Positions 61,019-64,000 of a stretch of DNA of 64,000 bases are shown piece by piece; positions within the stretch are counted from its first letter, which is position 1, and every line of letters begins with the position of its first letter. The stretch is from contig CM046882.1 of NCBI GenBank assembly GCA_025667525.1, positions 216,488,592 through 216,552,591 of the forward strand. The letters run 5' to 3'. The DNA comes from Glebionis coronaria (Eukaryota; Streptophyta; Magnoliopsida; Asterales; Asteraceae). The position numbers and the translations under genes were made by a program. Below the pieces are notes generated by a model, which saw only the letters and a list, made by a program, of their open reading frames with translations, searched no databases and was not told the origin of the DNA.

Positions 61019-61045
61019 ATCTCCCCCTAAGGGAGGTCGCTCCAA
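60972..61045. other. Inverted repeat around the TE7 LTR/PPT junction, copy 1
   Basis: TTGGAGCGACC (60972-60982) pairs perfectly with GGTCGCTCCAA (61035-61045). The enclosed segment has the LTR end (61018) and the tract AGGGGGAGAT (minus reading, 61019-61033). An outer pair, ATAGATCACGAG (60942-60953) and CTCGTGATCTAT (61072-61083), surrounds it. Confidence 0.85.
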
Positions 61046-61090
61046 GAAACAAAGTTCTAAATAGTCTATAACTCGTGATCTATGCTAACT

Positions 61091-61160
61091 AAGATGTGAC
61101 CGAGACTTTATTGGGAAAAACGTATTTCCAACAATCTCCCCCTAAGGGAGGTCACATCTT
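61091..61160. other. Inverted repeat around a second PPT copy, copy 2
   Basis: AAGATGTGACC (61091-61101) pairs perfectly with GGTCACATCTT (61150-61160). The enclosed segment repeats CGTATTTC(C/T)AACAATCTCCCC from copy 1, offset 115 bp. Stem sequence differs from copy 1 while pairing is complete. Confidence 0.85.
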
Positions 61161-61771
61161 TTTACAAAATCTTAAACCTAGCATCTATGCTTGAGTCTTC
61201 GATCTTGTTCTTGTGAATATGCTTGATGTGATCTTTGACTTTAGTCTTGAGCATGTTTCCTTGCCTTGACCTTGTGCATTCTTCACTTGTGATATTTGCC
61301 TCTTTGTGACTTCATGTTCCACATACTTATACTTTTAAATTCTTGAAAGCTTCAGAGTTTGATACAGCGGAAGACTTGACCTTCAGGCTTTCTTGAATTT
61401 GTTGAAGTACTAATTGTATGTAGTATAAGCATGTGGTAACGACTTCTTCTGGATTGTACACCGCAATGCCACCTTCTTGTTACGCTGCATAAGACAGTTA
61501 GCAACAAAACAATATACACGGATGAAATGGCCTTGAACATTTCATTCTAATTCGGTAGCAGTTTACCTCCGGTCGGTGAAGACCGTTGGACGATATTAAA
61601 TATCGTACTTGTGGCAGGTAGTTTCAATAAAGAACCTCCTTGACAAGATTTCGAGGGTAAACCCGTTCTCTTTACTCGACCGTCCAAAGCTGACTGCGAA
61701 CGTAAAGAGTGAATCATTTGGATAATATTATCCGCATGATTTGAAGCCGTCAATTCATGTTCCTGGAACAA
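61161..61771. other. TE7 3' region, no supported gene
   Basis: Nothing I can assign. A 94-codon minus-strand frame (61547-61831) has no recognised domain and extends into the tandem duplication. Confidence 0.4.
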
Positions 61772-62165
61772 GTGAAGTTCAATTAAGAACCGCACCATCG
61801 TTGCTTTCCAGTTGTCACAAGCTTGATTCATATAGAATCTTGCAAGTTACCTACCAAGTGCTGTTTGATGTTAACACTAGAAGGATTTCCACTTGTCACT
61901 GTGATCAATAAAGAGTCACTCTGAGTGTTCTGGCAAGATCATATGATAATGCGTAGAGGCCTGGAACGTGTTTAAATTCATTTAAGAATTAAACCACTGT
62001 TGCTTTCCAGTTATCACAAGTTTGATTCATAAAGAATCGCACAAGTCACCTACCATGAGCTTTTTGATATTCGCTCAAGAAGGATTTCCATCTTCATTGT
62101 AAATACTTTCGTATTACTCGGATGTTCAGGCAAGATCATGAAGATTTTGCGTAGGACTCTTAAGA
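61772..62165. repeat. About 199-bp tandem duplication in TE7
   Basis: Two diverged units share TTGCTTTCCAGTT(G/A)TCACAAG (61800 and 61999), GAAGGATTTCCA and CAAGATCAT in the same order. Divergence is clearly higher than between the LTRs of TE4 or TE5. Confidence 0.75.
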
Positions 62166-63110
62166 TCTTTCTTACTTTTCACAGTGTGTGAAGAAGCAAG
62201 GAATAATGAAAGTGTGTCCTAATGAGATATTTGATGATCTCAAATGGCTCTAGACTCGATCGTGCATTTTGGATTTTAGTGATCGGAGGCTGGAGAGGAG
62301 TGCCACCTTTTCAATACCAGTCTATTCGGAGTGAATAAACCAATAGATAATGTGTTGATCTCCGTGTGATTAAAACAAATACCTTTTGAGAGATATTTGA
62401 GTTAGCTGGGAAGGGTTGTGCATTGCATCACTGGGTCCATGATGTCTTTCTTCAATACCGAGAATCATTAGCAAAAATGACCTCAATAGCATATGTATTG
62501 ACCCGGTTTCTGCCTAAAGTTGTAAGGAGGGCTTCTTTCTTTACACCCTTTATCTTTACAATTCTTTTTCATTCTTCAACCCCTTCAATGCTTACCAATA
62601 CGTCATCACTAGCACCTTGTTGTGATTGTTCCAGTGCTAACTTAAGTACTTGGTCGGCATTCAGCTACGTTCACAATCTTTCTCCATCTTTCCTAAGGAC
62701 TACTATTTCTAGCTATGGAATGTCCTTGGGAAGATTCCTTCGGTTCTAGAGAAATCATTGGACTTTAACCTATCCTACCATCCTTATGTCACCACAATCT
62801 TCACCGTCGTGAATAGAGATGTTTTGGGTAAGTGTATGTCACCATGAAATCCATTTTTAAAGTGCAAATCCATTTTGCTCCCCCTTAACATATGCTACGA
62901 TATTCGAAAACATTTCGCACATGTCGGGATGAGCTAACACGTTAAGTCAAACCATTTGTGATTGATCATTTCCCATATTAAATCACATTTTCTCCCCCAT
63001 ATTAAAAATATTAACCCAATCGATGTTTTTAATATCAATTGATTTAATAGCATTTTAAGAAAATTTGGGAAGAAAAATGCAAGTCCAATTATCTTCATGA
63101 ATTACACAAG
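62166..63110. other. TE7 3' region with PPT-like tracts, no supported gene
   Basis: CTCCCCC-type tracts occur at 62878 and 62992, like the LTR-adjacent tract. On the minus strand 62440-62700 has a stretch with few stops, but no family is recognised. Confidence 0.4.
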
Positions 63111-63304
63111 CTCCCCCTCAAATTAATGAGGGTGTGTTGAAACGTAAAATAAATACCTTTTAAACACAAGTGTAAGGTATTTATCACGTGCAAAGATCAT
63201 ATATGATAATGAATTCACAAGATTAATAATGTACGAGGTAGGACCTGAATGATGGAGAACATCATATGAGAGATTCACATGGTTCTTGTTCACGAATGTT
63301 GGTC

Positions 63305-63529
63305 TCCTCGTCACGTTCCCGAGAAAATTAATTCCCGTTGTTGAGTCAAAGCTTTCCGGTGAAATGCTTGACTTGATTATGAAAAGCGGGTTGCAGTCAG
63401 AAATAACTACAAGCCATTTAGAGCATGTTTTAAATCTTTTAAACTTCTGCTCGAACTTTATTTACAACCCCGTGTCATTATTGAATGACATTTCTAGGTT
63501 CGTAAATATTATCGATTCCAGAAGACATG
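63305..63529. repeat. Dispersed repeat, copy 2 (pairs with 226-462)
   Basis: See copy 1. Similarity extends, more weakly, back to CCCCCTCA at 63113, matching the first bases of the window. A third CTCCCCC tract lies at 63111. Confidence 0.75.
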
Positions 63530-63632
63530 CTCGTTTTATCAAAACGTTTTTGAACACACAATTTTGAAAGATTTAGAAAAACCTTTTGAGAAATTCTCGA
63601 AAAATTGTGTTCAAAGTTTTGAAAAACAATTA

Positions 63633-64000
63633 CTTGAGCTTAAGATGTTGAATATCTTAAAAGCGAGCTCAAGTCCGAGAAGTTGTGAACTTTCCGTTGT
63701 TAAGGATAAGTTACCATCGGCGATAAACTTTCCTTTTATCTGAAGGACGAGTCCTAAGCTGACATTTACTTAGAAGTCGTTTTTCATGAGCTTGAAAACT
63801 TTGACTGTTTTAACGGAAAGCTCATGACCGAGAAAGGTTAATTTCTCGTTGTGAAGAAAAGTTCTCTTATTTAAAAGATACACTTTCCTTTCTGAGCTTA
63901 AAACTTCGAATGTTTTAATACAAGCTCATGACCGAGAAAGGTGAATTTCTCGTTAAGAGGATAAGTTATCATAAAAGATAATCTTTCCTTTATTTTAAGT
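63633..64000. repeat. Tandem hairpin-rich repeats, three units
   Basis: Units begin at about 63633, 63785 and 63892. Each opens with GAGCTT...AAGCTC-type arms (for example ATGAGCTT at 63786 with AAGCTCAT near 63818). Units 2 and 3 continue with ACCGAGAAA...TTTCTCG, a second stem, and all end in a TTTCCTTT tract. The array may continue past the window. Confidence 0.75.

Larger units (their letters stand above)
60688..64000 (-). mobile_element. TE7: copia-type element, 3' LTR and long 3' region, continues right
   Basis: A short LTR (331 bp) with TG...CA ends and a polypurine tract on its right side shows a minus-strand element running off the window. About 3 kb inside the LTR shows no pol domain. 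Assignment to copia rests on the short LTR, the tract type and the repeat shared with the TE1 3' region. CTACG (60683-60687) is its candidate target site. Confidence 0.65.

Noticed and set aside
61547..62749. Host gene in the TE7 interior
   Set aside because: Frames are short, on both strands, cross a tandem duplication, and have no recognisable domain or splice pattern.

Overview
This window is plant nuclear DNA made almost entirely of LTR retrotransposons. It is AT-rich, has no recognisable host gene, and every protein domain I can identify belongs to a Ty1/copia or Ty3/gypsy element. The primer-binding sites match plant tRNA-Asp and initiator tRNA-Met. The gag and pol types resemble those common in eudicots, and from memory Asteraceae, but the family assignment is inference.

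The layout is a multi-level nest, numbered here TE1 to TE7. TE1 (1-9356, minus strand) is a decayed long-gag Ty1/copia element of Sirevirus-like type. TE2 (minus strand) is a chromovirus-like Ty3/gypsy element that begins at 9357 and runs in pieces to 57436. Its 3' LTR is 9357-12132 plus 34532 to about 35700. Its interior is about 35700-37746 plus 51917-55395, and its 5' LTR is 55396-57436. TE3 (12133-34526, plus strand, Athila-like) sits in the TE2 3' LTR with a 5-bp duplication CACTA. TE4 (17299-28555, plus strand, a relative of TE3) sits in the TE3 reverse transcriptase with duplication CTTAT. TE5 (37747-51916, minus strand) sits in the TE2 interior with duplication AACGG. It has 3.9-kb LTRs and encodes only gag and protease. 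TE6 (57437-60687, minus strand) is an LTR plus 3' region of a TE3-like element inside the TE2 5' LTR. TE7 (60688 to beyond the window, minus strand) is a copia-type element inserted in TE6.

Coding state: TE4 has the best preserved RT-RNase H-integrase, with one visible frameshift between two long frames. TE5 keeps a single gag-protease frame of about 1,100 codons broken only by three nonsense codons. TE1, TE2 and TE3 each carry breaks and altered catalytic residues. Removing TE5 at its target duplication shows that the TE2 protease ran directly into orphan sequence with an 86-bp minisatellite, so TE2 also lacked RT and integrase before TE5 arrived.

The most interesting signals are non-coding. 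Dense TTCCG-core arrays occur in four elements. A TATA box next to a CCCTCC/GGAGGG hairpin is shared by gypsy and copia LTRs. TE7 has two tandem polypurine-tract copies, each enclosed by a perfect 11-bp stem whose sequence differs while pairing is kept. TE3, TE4, TE5 and TE6 share a conserved 3' untranslated region, which links the gag-protease-only TE5 to its likely autonomous partners.
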